Shown here piece by piece: positions 19,307-28,197 of a DNA stretch of 60,326 bases (position 1 is its first letter; each line of letters starts with the position of its first letter). This stretch comes from Bacteroidales bacterium (lineage in GTDB: Bacteria > Bacteroidota > Bacteroidia > Bacteroidales > UBA932): NCBI GenBank assembly GCA_029009115.1, contig JAQXJU010000100.1, forward strand, positions 1 to 60,326, read 5' to 3'. The notes under the pieces are model-generated. The model searched no databases, was not told the origin of the DNA, and was given only the letters and a program-made list of their open reading frames with translations. Made by a program: the position numbers and the translations under genes.

Positions 19307-20407
19307 TCAGACATTAAACAGGAAATGCATTATGTCGCCGTCTTCGACGACATAATCTTTTCCTTCTATGCCCATACGTCCGGCAGCACGCACTGCCGCC
19401 TCGGTACGGTACTTTACAAAGTCGTCGTACTTGATTACCTCGGCGCGTATGAATCCCTTTTCAAAGTCGCTGTGGATAACACCGGCTGCCTTGGGGGCCT
19501 TAGCTCCCACAGCTACGGTCCAGGCACGGCATTCGTCGGCACCGGCGGTGAAGAATGTCTGCAATCCAAGCAGGTGATAGGCGCTTTGAATCAGACGCAC
19601 AGCCCCTGACTCTTCAAGTCCCATCTCCTCAAGGAACATCTGCCTGTCTTCGTATTCTTCCATCTCGGCAATCTCCGATTCGGTTTTTGCCGAGATGATA
19701 AGTATCTCTGCCTTCTCGTCCTTCACGGCCTCTCTTACCGCATCGACATAGGCATTTCCCTGGGCTGCCGAGGCATCATCCACATTGCATACATACATCA
19801 CCGGCTTGTTCGTCAGAAGGAAAAGGTCGTGAGCCATTGCTGCTTCTTCATCGTTAAGGAGAGCAACGCTGCGGCACGACTTGCCCTGCATAAGGGCATC
19901 GCGATAGCGGCTCAGGAGATCAGAGAGCTTGCGGGCCTCCTTGTCTCCGGCCTTTCCGGCTTTCTCAGTCTTTGAGAGCCTTGCCTCAACGGTTTCGAGG
20001 TCCTTGAGCTGGAGTTCGGTGTCGATAACCTCCTTGTCCCTTACAGGGTTTACCGACCCGTCAACGTGGATGACGTTGCCGTCGTCGAAGCACCTGAGAA
20101 CGTGCAGTATGGCATCGCACTCGCGAATGTTTGCGAGGAACTGGTTGCCCAGTCCTTCGCCGTGGCTTGCTCCCTTTACAAGCCCGGCTATATCCACTAT
20201 GTCAACTGTGGCAGGAACCACGCTCTTGGGCTTGCATATATCCACCAGCACCTCCAGACGCTTGTCAGGAACATTGGTTGAGCCCAGATTAGGGTCAATG
20301 GTGCAGAAAGGAAAGTTTGCGCTCTGTGCCTTTCCCGAACTTATACAGTTGAAGAGGGTTGACTTGCCGACGTTGGGAAGTCCTACTATTCCGCATTTGA
20401 GTGACAT
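19307..20407 (-). CDS. ychF: Redox-regulated ATPase/GTPase YchF (OLA1 family)
   Basis: Universally conserved Obg-like P-loop NTPase that prefers ATP and binds ribosomes. From the ATG ending at 20407 it has 366 aa, the normal length; the 12-residue extension upstream to 20443 is not conserved-looking. Motifs: G1 GLPNVGKST at 9-17, FPFCTIDPN, G3 DIAGLVKGASHGEGLGNQFL, and the altered G4 CNVDD in place of NKxD that explains ATP preference. A coiled-coil insert and the C-terminal TGS domain follow (RAEVIKYDDFVKYRTEAAVR, VEDGDIMHFLFN). Confidence 0.96.
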   Translation of the reverse strand: MSLKCGIVGLPNVGKSTLFNCISSGKAQSANFPFCTIDPNLGSTNVPDKRLEVLVDICKPKSVVPATVDIVDIAGLVKGASHGEGLGNQFLANIRECDAILHVLRCFDDGNVIHVDGSVNPVRDKEVIDTELQLKDLETVEARLSKTEKAGKAGDKEARKLSDLLSRYRDALMQGKSCRSVALLNDEEAAMAHDLFLLTNKPVMYVCNVDDASAAQGNAYVDAVREAVKDEKAEILIISAKTESEIAEMEEYEDRQMFLEEMGLEESGAVRLIQSAYHLLGLQTFFTAGADECRAWTVAVGAKAPKAAGVIHSDFEKGFIRAEVIKYDDFVKYRTEAAVRAAGRMGIEGKDYVVEDGDIMHFLFNV

Positions 20408-20430
20408 AGCTGTTCTGATAATAATTCGCG

Positions 20431-20438
20431 CAAAGTTA
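20431..20438 (-). promoter_or_regulatory. -7 box for ychF (TAACTTTG)
   Basis: The minus strand reads TAACTTTG, an exact TAnnTTTG match 23 bp upstream of the chosen ychF start at 20407. Its position inside the frame extension to 20443 supports the shorter start. Confidence 0.5.
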
Positions 20439-20463
20439 GCCAATAAATTGTATATTGCGTGCT

Positions 20464-21366
20464 ATGAAGATGCTCTTGCTTTGTCTGATGCTTCTTTCTG
20501 GAGCCAGAACGGCTCCCACAGACAGTCTGCTTGTCATAACCTGGAACATTGAGAACTGCTTCGACTGGCAGTGCGATTCGCTGAGCAGTTCCGAAATCGA
20601 ATTCTCCTCGCGAGGAGACAGACACTGGACCAGAAAAAGGTTCGAGGCCAAGACAGGAGGAATAGCCAAGACATTGCTGGCTGCTGCCGACCGCTTCGGC
20701 AGGTTTCCAGACGTGGTCGCCCTTCAGGAAATCGAGAACGGCAAGGTCCTCAGACGCCTTGTCAGTGACACTCCCCTTCGCAAGCTCGATATAGGCACAG
20801 TTCACTACGAATCTCCCGACCCGAGAGGAATAGACTGCGGAATCCTGTATAACCGATCGACTCTCAAGCTCTGCTATTCGGCACCATGTCATCTGTACGA
20901 TTCCTGCGGCAGGGTAATCCCGACCAGGGACATACTCCTCGCTGTCTTTGCCTGCCCCGGGGGAGAGAATATCGCCGTTCTTGTAAACCACCATCCTTCG
21001 CGCCTTGGAAGTTCTTCGGATACTCGCCGAGCTATTGCATATGCCCGTATGGAAGTCCTTGCAGATTCACTTCTTACGGCAGGAGTTTGCAAGAGGCTTG
21101 TATGCGTGGGTGACTTCAATACCCCTATGCAATGGGCCGATCCTGAATGCCGGTCTGGGAGCCTGAAGTTCAATGGAAAATGGGAAAGGATAGACGGTTG
21201 TGCCCTTGCCAGAGGGGTCAGGGTGAGAGAGGAAGTGCTGGATTTTCCCTTCCTTTTGACCCATGACTCTGCTCACGGAGGTCTTAAGCCCCTCAGAACC
21301 TACTCAGGGCCGCGCTACCTTGGAGGACTGAGCGACCATCTGCCCGTTGCGGTATCGCTTGAATAA
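20464..21366 (+). CDS. Secreted endonuclease/exonuclease/phosphatase family protein
   Basis: A 300-aa exported metal-dependent phosphoesterase. The frame begins at a TTG (20455), but the ATG at 20464 gives a clean signal peptide (MKMLLLCLMLLSGA). EEP-fold catalytic blocks are present: ITWNIENCFD, ALQEIENGKVLRRL (Glu metal ligand), GIDCGILYNRSTL, VNHHPSRLGSSSDTRR (catalytic His), VGDFNTPM and LSDHLPVAV (terminal Asp-His). The long insertion style resembles nuclease-like EEP proteins of Bacteroidales. Substrate unknown; extracellular or periplasmic nucleic acid is the simplest guess. Divergent from ychF. Confidence 0.88.
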   Translation: MKMLLLCLMLLSGARTAPTDSLLVITWNIENCFDWQCDSLSSSEIEFSSRGDRHWTRKRFEAKTGGIAKTLLAAADRFGRFPDVVALQEIENGKVLRRLVSDTPLRKLDIGTVHYESPDPRGIDCGILYNRSTLKLCYSAPCHLYDSCGRVIPTRDILLAVFACPGGENIAVLVNHHPSRLGSSSDTRRAIAYARMEVLADSLLTAGVCKRLVCVGDFNTPMQWADPECRSGSLKFNGKWERIDGCALARGVRVREEVLDFPFLLTHDSAHGGLKPLRTYSGPRYLGGLSDHLPVAVSLE

Positions 21367-21373
21367 TTTTTCT

Positions 21374-21381
21374 TATATTTG
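21374..21381 (+). promoter_or_regulatory. -7 box for galK (TATATTTG)
   Basis: TATATTTG, an exact TAnnTTTG match 34 bp upstream of the galK ATG, predicts a leader near 28 nt. The -33 element is weak. Confidence 0.5.
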
Positions 21382-21415
21382 TGATTCGACACGATAATCG
21401 AATAACCTCATAATT

Positions 21416-22564
21416 ATGGAAATGAAAACAAGAATCCAGGAGAAATTCATTTCTCTTTTCGGTCACGAAGGTGACCTCTATGCCTCCGCCGGGCGTATCA
21501 ATCTCATTGGAGAACATACCGACTACAACGGAGGATATGTCTTCCCCGGAGCAATAGACAAGTGTATTGTAGCCGCCATCAAGACAAACGGAAGTGCCAA
21601 GGTACGTGCCTATTCAGTCGATTATGATGAGATGTGCGAATTCGGTCTTAATGAAGAAGACAAGCCCGCAAAGGCCTGGGCCTGCTACATCTTCGGAGTA
21701 TGCCGCGAGACCATCAAGCGAGGCGGCAAGGTCGAAGGCTTCGATACCGTATTTGCTGGTGACGTTCCTCTTGGAGCCGGGCTCAGCTCATCGGCAGCCC
21801 TTGAAAGCACCTTTGCCTTTGCCCTGAATGACATCTTCGGAAACGGAATAGATAAGTTCGAACTTGCAAAGATAGGACAGAGCACCGAGCACAACTACTG
21901 CGGTGTCAAGTGCGGCATTATGGACCAGTTCGCCTCCTGCTTCGGAAAGGCCGGCTGCCTTATCCGCCTGAACTGCAAGACTCTCGAATACAAATATTTC
22001 CCCTTCAATCCCGAAGGATACAGGCTTGTTCTGGTTGACTCCTGCGTGAAACACGAACTTGCTTCGAGCGCATACAACAAGCGTCGTGAGTCCTGTGAGA
22101 GAGCGGCAGCGGCTATACGTAAGAAACATCCCGAAGTCGAATTCCTTTCCGATGCCAAGAGAGTCTGGCTCGATGAGGTCCGCTCCGAGATCAGCGATGA
22201 GGATTTCCTCCGCTCGGAATATGTAATCGGTGAGGTACAGAGGGTACTTGACGTATGTGATGCCCTTGAAAGAGGCGATTACGAGATCGTCGGTGAATTG
22301 ATGTATCAGACCCACTTCGGAATGAGCAAGCTCTATGAGGTAAGCTGCGAAGAACTCGATTTCCTCAACAAGCTTGCTCGCAAGATGGATGTCACCGGCT
22401 CGAGAGTTATGGGAGGCGGATTCGGAGGATGCACCATCAACCTCGTCCGCGACGAACTCTATCAGGACTTTGTTGATGCTGCCGTTGAGCAGTTCACAGC
22501 AAAGTTCGGCCACGCGCCTAAGATTTACGACGTAGTAATCTCTGACGGAGCACGCAAACTGTAA
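21416..22564 (+). CDS. galK: Galactokinase GalK
   Basis: Phosphorylates alpha-D-galactose in the Leloir pathway. The 382 aa carry the galactokinase signature GRINLIGEHTDYNGG at 26-40. The GHMP ATP-binding loop PLGAGLSSSAALES is near 118-131, and the C-terminal GHMP motif MGGGFGGCTINLV follows. It has its own promoter. The partner mutarotase gene lies 5.6 kb downstream; galT/galE are not in the window. The next gene is a YeiH transporter with no obvious metabolic link, so cotranscription may be incidental. Confidence 0.95.
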   Translation: MEMKTRIQEKFISLFGHEGDLYASAGRINLIGEHTDYNGGYVFPGAIDKCIVAAIKTNGSAKVRAYSVDYDEMCEFGLNEEDKPAKAWACYIFGVCRETIKRGGKVEGFDTVFAGDVPLGAGLSSSAALESTFAFALNDIFGNGIDKFELAKIGQSTEHNYCGVKCGIMDQFASCFGKAGCLIRLNCKTLEYKYFPFNPEGYRLVLVDSCVKHELASSAYNKRRESCERAAAAIRKKHPEVEFLSDAKRVWLDEVRSEISDEDFLRSEYVIGEVQRVLDVCDALERGDYEIVGELMYQTHFGMSKLYEVSCEELDFLNKLARKMDVTGSRVMGGGFGGCTINLVRDELYQDFVDAAVEQFTAKFGHAPKIYDVVISDGARKL

Positions 22565-22587
22565 TACAAAAGAAACCTAAACTGAAA

Positions 22588-23928
22588 ATGGAAGCAAAAT
22601 TCTGGAGAAAAGAAGACTGGCAGGCAGTATGGATAGCAGGAGTGCTGATTATTCTGGCCTGTGTATCCGTCCTTACCGGATGGTTCGACCTCAGCGCTTT
22701 AAAGTTCAGCACCTGGACCCTTGGCGAGACTGTTCAGGGCGCAGCGGCATCCAAGATTGTACCTCTCGGAACACAACTGTCCTCGGGGGCATTCTGGATA
22801 AAGACCATACGCACGGTTCTTATTCTCGGAATTCTGTTCACCTTGGGAATCAAACTGCAGGGCGGAAAGGTACGCGAGTACATTCCTGCGTTTGCCGCCC
22901 TGTTTGTGCTTTCATTCGTCGTAAGGCTCATTAGTGCTGAGTTTACGCTGAACCGCTATCTTGAATGGGCTGTGTGGGCTCTTCTTATAGGCCTTCTCAT
23001 TTCCAATACGGTAGGAGTCCCCAAGTGGCTCAGACCTGCGGTAAAGACAGAGTTCTATATCAAGACCGGGCTCGTCGTGATGGGCTTTTCGGTACTTTTC
23101 TCAAACATTGCCAAGTTCGGTCTTTACGGACTTGGAATAGCCTGGATAGTAACCCCTGTGGTGATGCTCTTTATGTGGTGGTTCGGAACAAAGGTTCTCA
23201 AGATAGGCAACAAGCCTCTTGTGATGACCCTTTCAGCCGCTACCAGCGTGTGCGGAACCAGTGCCGCAATTGCCACCGGTGCCGCCTGCAACTGCAAAAA
23301 GACCGACCTTACCCTCGCTGTTTCCATTTCGATTATCTTCACCGTGATAATGATGGTATTCGAACCAATCATCATCAAGGCTGTGGGTATGAGCCCGATA
23401 ATGGGAGGAGCCTTGATAGGTGGAACGGTCGATTCTACAGGAGCTGTCGCCGTGGCAGGAAGTGTGCTTGGAGGTGAGGCCGAAAAGGCAGCGGTTCTGG
23501 TAAAGATGATTCAGAACATACTGATAGGATTCATAGCCTTCTTCGTTGCCATCTTCTTTGCAACTCGCGTTGACAGGGATTCTACCCGTAAGGTTGGGGC
23601 TTCGGAGATATGGAAGCGCTTCCCCAAGTTCATTATAGGCTTCTTCATCGCTTCTCTGATTGCTTCTTTCGTGATTCAGCCCATATTCGGGGCCGACCAG
23701 GTAGGTGCAATCAACAAGGTTCTCGACCAGTTCAAGAACTGGTGCTTCGTGCTGGCCTTCCTGAGCATAGGACTCGACACCAACTTCAAGGAGATTGCAA
23801 GCCAGATGCACGGCGGAAAAGTTCTGTGGCTGTATCTGATAGGGCAGACTTTCAACATTGCTCTCACTTTCTTTGCAGTGTGGCTGCTTCTGTCGGGAGT
23901 GTTGTTCCCCATCCCTGCTTTGAGTTGA
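22588..23928 (+). CDS. YeiH-family membrane transporter (putative sulfate exporter, UPF0324)
   Basis: A 446-aa polytopic inner-membrane protein with about ten or more hydrophobic segments. The UPF0324/YeiH pattern is recognised by conserved segments such as KTEFYIKTGLVVMGFSVLF, SAATSVCGTSAAIATGAAC, GGALIGGTVDSTGAVAVAG and LAFLSIGLDTNFKEI. Members are annotated as putative sulfate exporters, but the substrate is not firmly established. An N-terminal extension before the conserved core (about 1-120) carries additional helices. Its stop codon lies in a 17-bp tandem duplication at the junction with the next small gene. Confidence 0.85.
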   Translation: MEAKFWRKEDWQAVWIAGVLIILACVSVLTGWFDLSALKFSTWTLGETVQGAAASKIVPLGTQLSSGAFWIKTIRTVLILGILFTLGIKLQGGKVREYIPAFAALFVLSFVVRLISAEFTLNRYLEWAVWALLIGLLISNTVGVPKWLRPAVKTEFYIKTGLVVMGFSVLFSNIAKFGLYGLGIAWIVTPVVMLFMWWFGTKVLKIGNKPLVMTLSAATSVCGTSAAIATGAACNCKKTDLTLAVSISIIFTVIMMVFEPIIIKAVGMSPIMGGALIGGTVDSTGAVAVAGSVLGGEAEKAAVLVKMIQNILIGFIAFFVAIFFATRVDRDSTRKVGASEIWKRFPKFIIGFFIASLIASFVIQPIFGADQVGAINKVLDQFKNWCFVLAFLSIGLDTNFKEIASQMHGGKVLWLYLIGQTFNIALTFFAVWLLLSGVLFPIPALS

Positions 23929-23952
23929 GATGAAGGCTTTGAGTCGAGATGA
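23917..23952 (+). repeat. Imperfect 17-bp tandem duplication at a gene junction
   Basis: GCTTTGAGTTGAGATGA (23917-23933) recurs as GCTTTGAGTCGAGATGA (23936-23952), 16 of 17 bases identical with a 19-bp period. The first copy holds the transporter stop codon and the second holds the start codon of the 92-aa gene. Confidence 0.85.
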
Positions 23953-24227
23953 GAAAGTTCTGGAAAATATTATCGAAAGTGGCGCTTATCCTTGTCGGGG
24001 GCGCCACTCTTGTAACTGTAATCTACATAATGGCAAACGGCCTGGGCCTCAATCCCGACCTTGATTTTGGAGCCGGGGCCTATTATTATGCCGATATCCC
24101 CGACTTCGACAAGACTCCCGAACCGAAATACTCCACTTCTGTCCCTGTTTGGGTGCATATCCTGCTCTTCCTTGTCTGGGGAGCACTGATGTACTGGTTG
24201 TGGACCTGGATAGACCGCAAGAAATGA
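23949..24227 (+). CDS. Small two-helix membrane protein, unknown function
   Basis: A 92-aa protein with two predicted membrane helices (about 9-29 and 66-86). They are separated by a soluble loop containing DLDFGAGAYYYADIPDFDK and a PEPKYSTSVPVW segment. I do not recognise a named family. It begins 20 bp after the YeiH-type transporter and may be an accessory subunit. The C-terminus WTWIDRKK suggests positive charges on the cytoplasmic side. It converges on the large gene that follows with 18 bp between them, without an obvious terminator. Confidence 0.75.
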   Translation: MRKFWKILSKVALILVGGATLVTVIYIMANGLGLNPDLDFGAGAYYYADIPDFDKTPEPKYSTSVPVWVHILLFLVWGALMYWLWTWIDRKK

Positions 24228-24245
24228 GTTCCCGCCAGTGCAAGG

Positions 24246-27158
24246 CTACATATCTATGGTAAAGAGCAGACTGAAGACGTTCTTTCCGCTTGCGAGACTG
24301 TGGTCCCAACTGACTCCCACCCTTGTGTCATAAGGTATCCAGGCAAGGTTTGCAAGGCGCACTGCAAGGTCGGCTCCTGCTCTGGCAAAGTTCCTGGCCA
24401 GTCCCTCTCCCCAGCAGGATGTCAAGTCGCAGTGCAGGGTGGCCTCGAGGTTGCGTATGTATGCCACAGGGCACAGAAGGTCGCAGTCAAGGGCTGCGAA
24501 AGGAATAGCATAGTCTGCCCTGAGATGCCCCCTGAAGGGGAGGCCGAGTCCGTAGGGGTCGCTTACGGCAACACTGTCGTGCAGCAGTGATTCGCCGCTC
24601 TGGTGCTGAAGTTTCAGCGACAGCCTCAGACCCTGGCTTCTGCCAAGTCCCGGCAGATAAGCATAGGAATGGATATAACTCACAGGCTCGTGAACACCAT
24701 CCAGCCCGGGGTAGATACGAACGCCCCCTTCGATGCCTGCTCCCAGCCTGGGATATATGCAAGAATGGGCGACAGGCCTCATCGAATACCATCTTACCGA
24801 AGCCGTCGCACTGTTGGAAATCACCTGACGGCCCTTTCTTACGATGTCAAATACAGGATCAGTGCTTACAACAGAGGTGTTGATAATGTCATTTGAAAGG
24901 CTCCAACTCAGGGACCCGACAAGTCCGCGGATCCATCCACCCGAGCTGAAGTTAAGGGGAACGTAGGCCCTGAACCTGGAGGATACGAAAGGACGACCGG
25001 TATCGGTATGCTCACTTCCTGTGCGTCCATCCTCAAGGCTGGTCAGCCAGCTATGCCGGCTGTAAGACTCTCCCACGTGCAGTTCTGCCTCAAGAACGGG
25101 GAAGAAGCCCCTGTAGCACAGTTTTGCCATTGCCGAGCCCCAGGGTTTGTCTTTGTCAGAAGGGAGTACATTCTGCATCAGTTTGGCTGCTGCACTTCCG
25201 TAGAAGGTTCCAAGATGGTTCTGGAAAAAGGCTGTTGCACCGAGCCAGGCGGTCTGTGTGATATTCTCAAGCGATGCTGTTGCAATATCGTCGGCATTCA
25301 CATAGACAGGAATCCAGGAATGTACATTAAGAAGATGCTTCCATTTACTGTAAGGCTCAGGAGAACTGATATTTACCTCTCCCGAGGGGGGGCTTTCTCT
25401 GCCAGAAAGCTTCTCTGCCCATTCCCAGCGGTACCGTTCATTCCAGTCCTCTTCGCTGAAGCGCAGTTCCTCTCTTTTGCTGAAATGTGGAATGGTGCCT
25501 TGAGTGCCTGTCGATAGGAAAAGCAGTCCCTTTGGGGTAAGGGTTCCGGCTTTGGAGGCCGTCTTGCTCGAAGTCAGCTTTCGAAGGCGTCCGTCAGTTG
25601 GTCTGAATTCATATATCTCAGAAGTACCGTTCCTATCGGAGCAGAAAGTAAGGCAGTCTTCAAAAGAGTTCAGGCTGCCAAGCATCACGTGGCACTCGCG
25701 AAGTTCCACCGAGAAAGAAGGCAGCAGCCTTATACCCATACCTTCTTCCGACAAGACTATTGCGTGAAGTGTGCTGCCTGTCCAAGCCAGTTCGCAGACC
25801 TGAAGTCCTGCCGGGACCTTCCAGCCGCGCAATTCCCTTCCATCTGAAGCGTCGAATACAACTACCCTTTCCTCCCCGTTGCTGAGGTACTCTACAGCCG
25901 CCAGTTCATTCCCCAGTGTAGAAGCGGCGGGGTTATACAGCCTCCGTCCTCCGACAAGGGTTCTCTTGCGACCCTTCAAGTCGCAGAACCTGAGTTCGGA
26001 GAATGATTCCTGTTCCCATCTGAGGTCCGGAATCACCTCGCTCCAGAAGAGTCTTCCGGCCGAAGGACTGTAGCTCATCCTGCCGGTATTGCCTGCAAAG
26101 GCGCAGATTCGCTTCTGAGGAGCATCACCCTCCGTAGGAATCAGCACGAGCGAAGAAGGACGGTCAAGAGAGTGGCGGACAGCAAACACTCCCAAGGGGG
26201 TAACGCAGGGTTCAGAATAAGAAACGTAGCTCCCGCTGATTTCACATATAGGTTTAGAAACAGTAAATGGAAGGTTTGAATTGGCTTGCACCTGCCAGGT
26301 ATCGCTAAGTGCGGAGTCAATCTTTTCCATCGCTTTCCGCAGGCTCAGCCCGCTACCCTCGCGTATGGTTTTCTGTAGATTGAAAAGGGGGAGTCCCTGC
26401 TTTGCGATTCGCTCATAATAGCGTTGCACGAACAAAGAGTCGTTAAAGACAGCCTTCATTCCTCCCATCATCACGTATCCTGCGCGGTAGTAGTCGGGGG
26501 TATAACGGAAGGTGGAACCGTAGCGCCACTGCCACCAGCTCCGCTTCTGCCCTTCGAGATTGCAGGCTTTCCAGTACTCGAGGAATTCGGCTGACCGCCC
26601 TCTTCCTGCGGGGCTGAGCGCTGTTTCGCAGGCAACGGCATCTCCCTCCAAAAAGGCAGGCCCGCAGTAAAGGGCACTGGCAGCACCGGCCCAGAGTTCC
26701 CCGCTCAGGACGTTCAAAGCCCTGAACGGCCTGGCTGCGGCAAACTGCATCTGGGTGACGTGCCGGGACTCGTGTATTGCAAGCAGTTTCATCCACGGGC
26801 TGCTTTCGAGCGGACGTGAGGAAGGGGTCGTGTATAGTTCCATCCTGCGCGGAGACCAGCTTACCATCCCGTTGGATATGGCGCTGCGGGAATGCAGAAT
26901 AACGGGCATAGGGCGTCTGTACTCCGAGTTTGGCATATAGGGGGTGCCTGCTCCGACCAGGGGTCTGAACTCCTCAAGAGTCCGGGCATACTCCCTAGCC
27001 AGCGAATCACAACCTTCGGGATATATCACTTCCCAGCCCAAGGTGCGTATGCTCCGCCATTTGAGGCTGCCTTTGTCGCTGCCCGCCACATAAAACTGAG
27101 CGGCGCAGGGAAGGCAGTAGAGCATCAGGCCCGCCAATATGGTATTAACTGCACGCAT
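24246..27158 (-). CDS. Secreted metalloprotease-like / beta-propeller / outer-membrane barrel protein
   Basis: A 970-aa exported protein with signal peptide MRAVNTILAGLMLYCLPCAA. Residues 21-260 resemble a peptidase-MA (gluzincin) domain. HESRH at 129-133 fits the zinc-binding HExxH, and FLEGDAVACETAL at 169-181 supplies a candidate Glu ligand (E171) 38 residues later. About 270-600 shows TolB/WD40-like repeats (for example SGRLFWSEVIPD, CSDRNGTSEIYEFRPTDG). The remaining roughly 330 residues alternate aromatic and polar strands and end as an outer-membrane barrel. A surface- or periplasm-facing protease anchored by its own barrel is the inference; the substrate is unknown. Confidence 0.75.
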   Translation of the reverse strand: MRAVNTILAGLMLYCLPCAAQFYVAGSDKGSLKWRSIRTLGWEVIYPEGCDSLAREYARTLEEFRPLVGAGTPYMPNSEYRRPMPVILHSRSAISNGMVSWSPRRMELYTTPSSRPLESSPWMKLLAIHESRHVTQMQFAAARPFRALNVLSGELWAGAASALYCGPAFLEGDAVACETALSPAGRGRSAEFLEYWKACNLEGQKRSWWQWRYGSTFRYTPDYYRAGYVMMGGMKAVFNDSLFVQRYYERIAKQGLPLFNLQKTIREGSGLSLRKAMEKIDSALSDTWQVQANSNLPFTVSKPICEISGSYVSYSEPCVTPLGVFAVRHSLDRPSSLVLIPTEGDAPQKRICAFAGNTGRMSYSPSAGRLFWSEVIPDLRWEQESFSELRFCDLKGRKRTLVGGRRLYNPAASTLGNELAAVEYLSNGEERVVVFDASDGRELRGWKVPAGLQVCELAWTGSTLHAIVLSEEGMGIRLLPSFSVELRECHVMLGSLNSFEDCLTFCSDRNGTSEIYEFRPTDGRLRKLTSSKTASKAGTLTPKGLLFLSTGTQGTIPHFSKREELRFSEEDWNERYRWEWAEKLSGRESPPSGEVNISSPEPYSKWKHLLNVHSWIPVYVNADDIATASLENITQTAWLGATAFFQNHLGTFYGSAAAKLMQNVLPSDKDKPWGSAMAKLCYRGFFPVLEAELHVGESYSRHSWLTSLEDGRTGSEHTDTGRPFVSSRFRAYVPLNFSSGGWIRGLVGSLSWSLSNDIINTSVVSTDPVFDIVRKGRQVISNSATASVRWYSMRPVAHSCIYPRLGAGIEGGVRIYPGLDGVHEPVSYIHSYAYLPGLGRSQGLRLSLKLQHQSGESLLHDSVAVSDPYGLGLPFRGHLRADYAIPFAALDCDLLCPVAYIRNLEATLHCDLTSCWGEGLARNFARAGADLAVRLANLAWIPYDTRVGVSWDHSLASGKNVFSLLFTIDM

Positions 27159-27173
27159 TATTCACAAATCTAA

Positions 27174-27181
27174 TAATTTTG
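27174..27181 (+). promoter_or_regulatory. -7 box for the thioredoxin-like lipoprotein gene (TAATTTTG)
   Basis: TAATTTTG matches TAnnTTTG exactly, 47 bp before the ATG at 27229, in the divergent gap. It could drive the whole lipoprotein-galM-thyA-folA-NSS-CpXC run. Confidence 0.45.
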
Positions 27182-27228
27182 TTTAAATTTGGAATCCTCA
27201 AAAGGGGTATCCTTGCCCTACCGATTCG

Positions 27229-28197
27229 ATGAGAAGAACAATCAATACAGCAAGCGCCGTTCTTGCGGCCGTTCTTGTTTCCTGTGCTCCGAAAGGCTCT
27301 GGAGGAGAACAGCAGACCAGGCATCTTCGTGAGCTGAGCGTCCCTTCGGTTTACACCAGTCCTGTCGAGAGGGCTGAATATACCATAGACCACTACTGGG
27401 ACAGCCTTTTCGACGGAAACGGAGTCACCGACAGCACCCATATACTCGGAGTTCCGAAGGGAGAAGTCGAGCAGCATCTTTCAAACTATATTCTAATGCT
27501 GAGCCAGCTTCCCCTGCCAAGAGCCGAGAAGGCAGTGGAATCACTATTTGGAGATATTGAGGAAAAGCATCGCAGCGATACTGCTTCGCACTGTTTTCAG
27601 TCTATGACCGAGATAGTCTCGAGATATCTCTACGACCCCAATTCACCTATGCGCAACGAGGACTTGTACCTGCCCTTCGTGCAGAAACTCTCTTCCTCGG
27701 AATTCACTCCTCAGAATATGCGCCGGGCCTACAGCCACGATGCTGAAATGTGTTCGATGAATCGTTTCGGCGAGAAGGTTCCTGACTTCCGTTTCAGGAC
27801 CCTGAAGGGCCGCGACCTGAGGCTCTACTCGGTTAAGGCCGAATACACTATGCTCTTTTTCTCAAATCCCGGATGTCACGCCTGTCAGGGAATCATCAGC
27901 GAAGTTATGTCGAGGCCATACATTTCAGAGTACCTTGCCAACGGGACCCTGGCGGTAGTTAACGTTTACATAGACGAAGATGTCGATGCCTGGAAGCAAT
28001 ATGCAGTGAACTACCCCGAGAGCTGGTACAGCGGCTATGATCCCGACTATGTCATACGCGAAGACCTTCTCTACAATGTAAGGGCCATCCCTTCGCTGTA
28101 CCTTCTTGACAGGGAGAAGAGAGTGATAATGAAGGATGCACCCACCGAGAACGTCCTGAACTATCTTGACAGAATAGCAAAACAGACAATACAATGA
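27229..28197 (+). CDS. Thioredoxin-like lipoprotein (DUF5106-type N-terminus)
   Basis: A 322-aa lipoprotein: MRRTINTASAVLAAVLVSC ends in a lipobox Cys. The N-terminal helical half (about 30-165) looks like the DUF5106 region common in Bacteroidales. A thioredoxin-fold domain follows with the redox motif CHAC at 216-219 (FSNPGCHACQG) and the cis-Pro loop VRAIPSLYLLD. Its likely role is thiol-disulfide exchange in the periplasm. Its stop codon overlaps the galM start (ATGA), so the two are translationally coupled. The functional connection to sugar metabolism is unclear. Confidence 0.85.
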   Translation: MRRTINTASAVLAAVLVSCAPKGSGGEQQTRHLRELSVPSVYTSPVERAEYTIDHYWDSLFDGNGVTDSTHILGVPKGEVEQHLSNYILMLSQLPLPRAEKAVESLFGDIEEKHRSDTASHCFQSMTEIVSRYLYDPNSPMRNEDLYLPFVQKLSSSEFTPQNMRRAYSHDAEMCSMNRFGEKVPDFRFRTLKGRDLRLYSVKAEYTMLFFSNPGCHACQGIISEVMSRPYISEYLANGTLAVVNVYIDEDVDAWKQYAVNYPESWYSGYDPDYVIREDLLYNVRAIPSLYLLDREKRVIMKDAPTENVLNYLDRIAKQTIQ

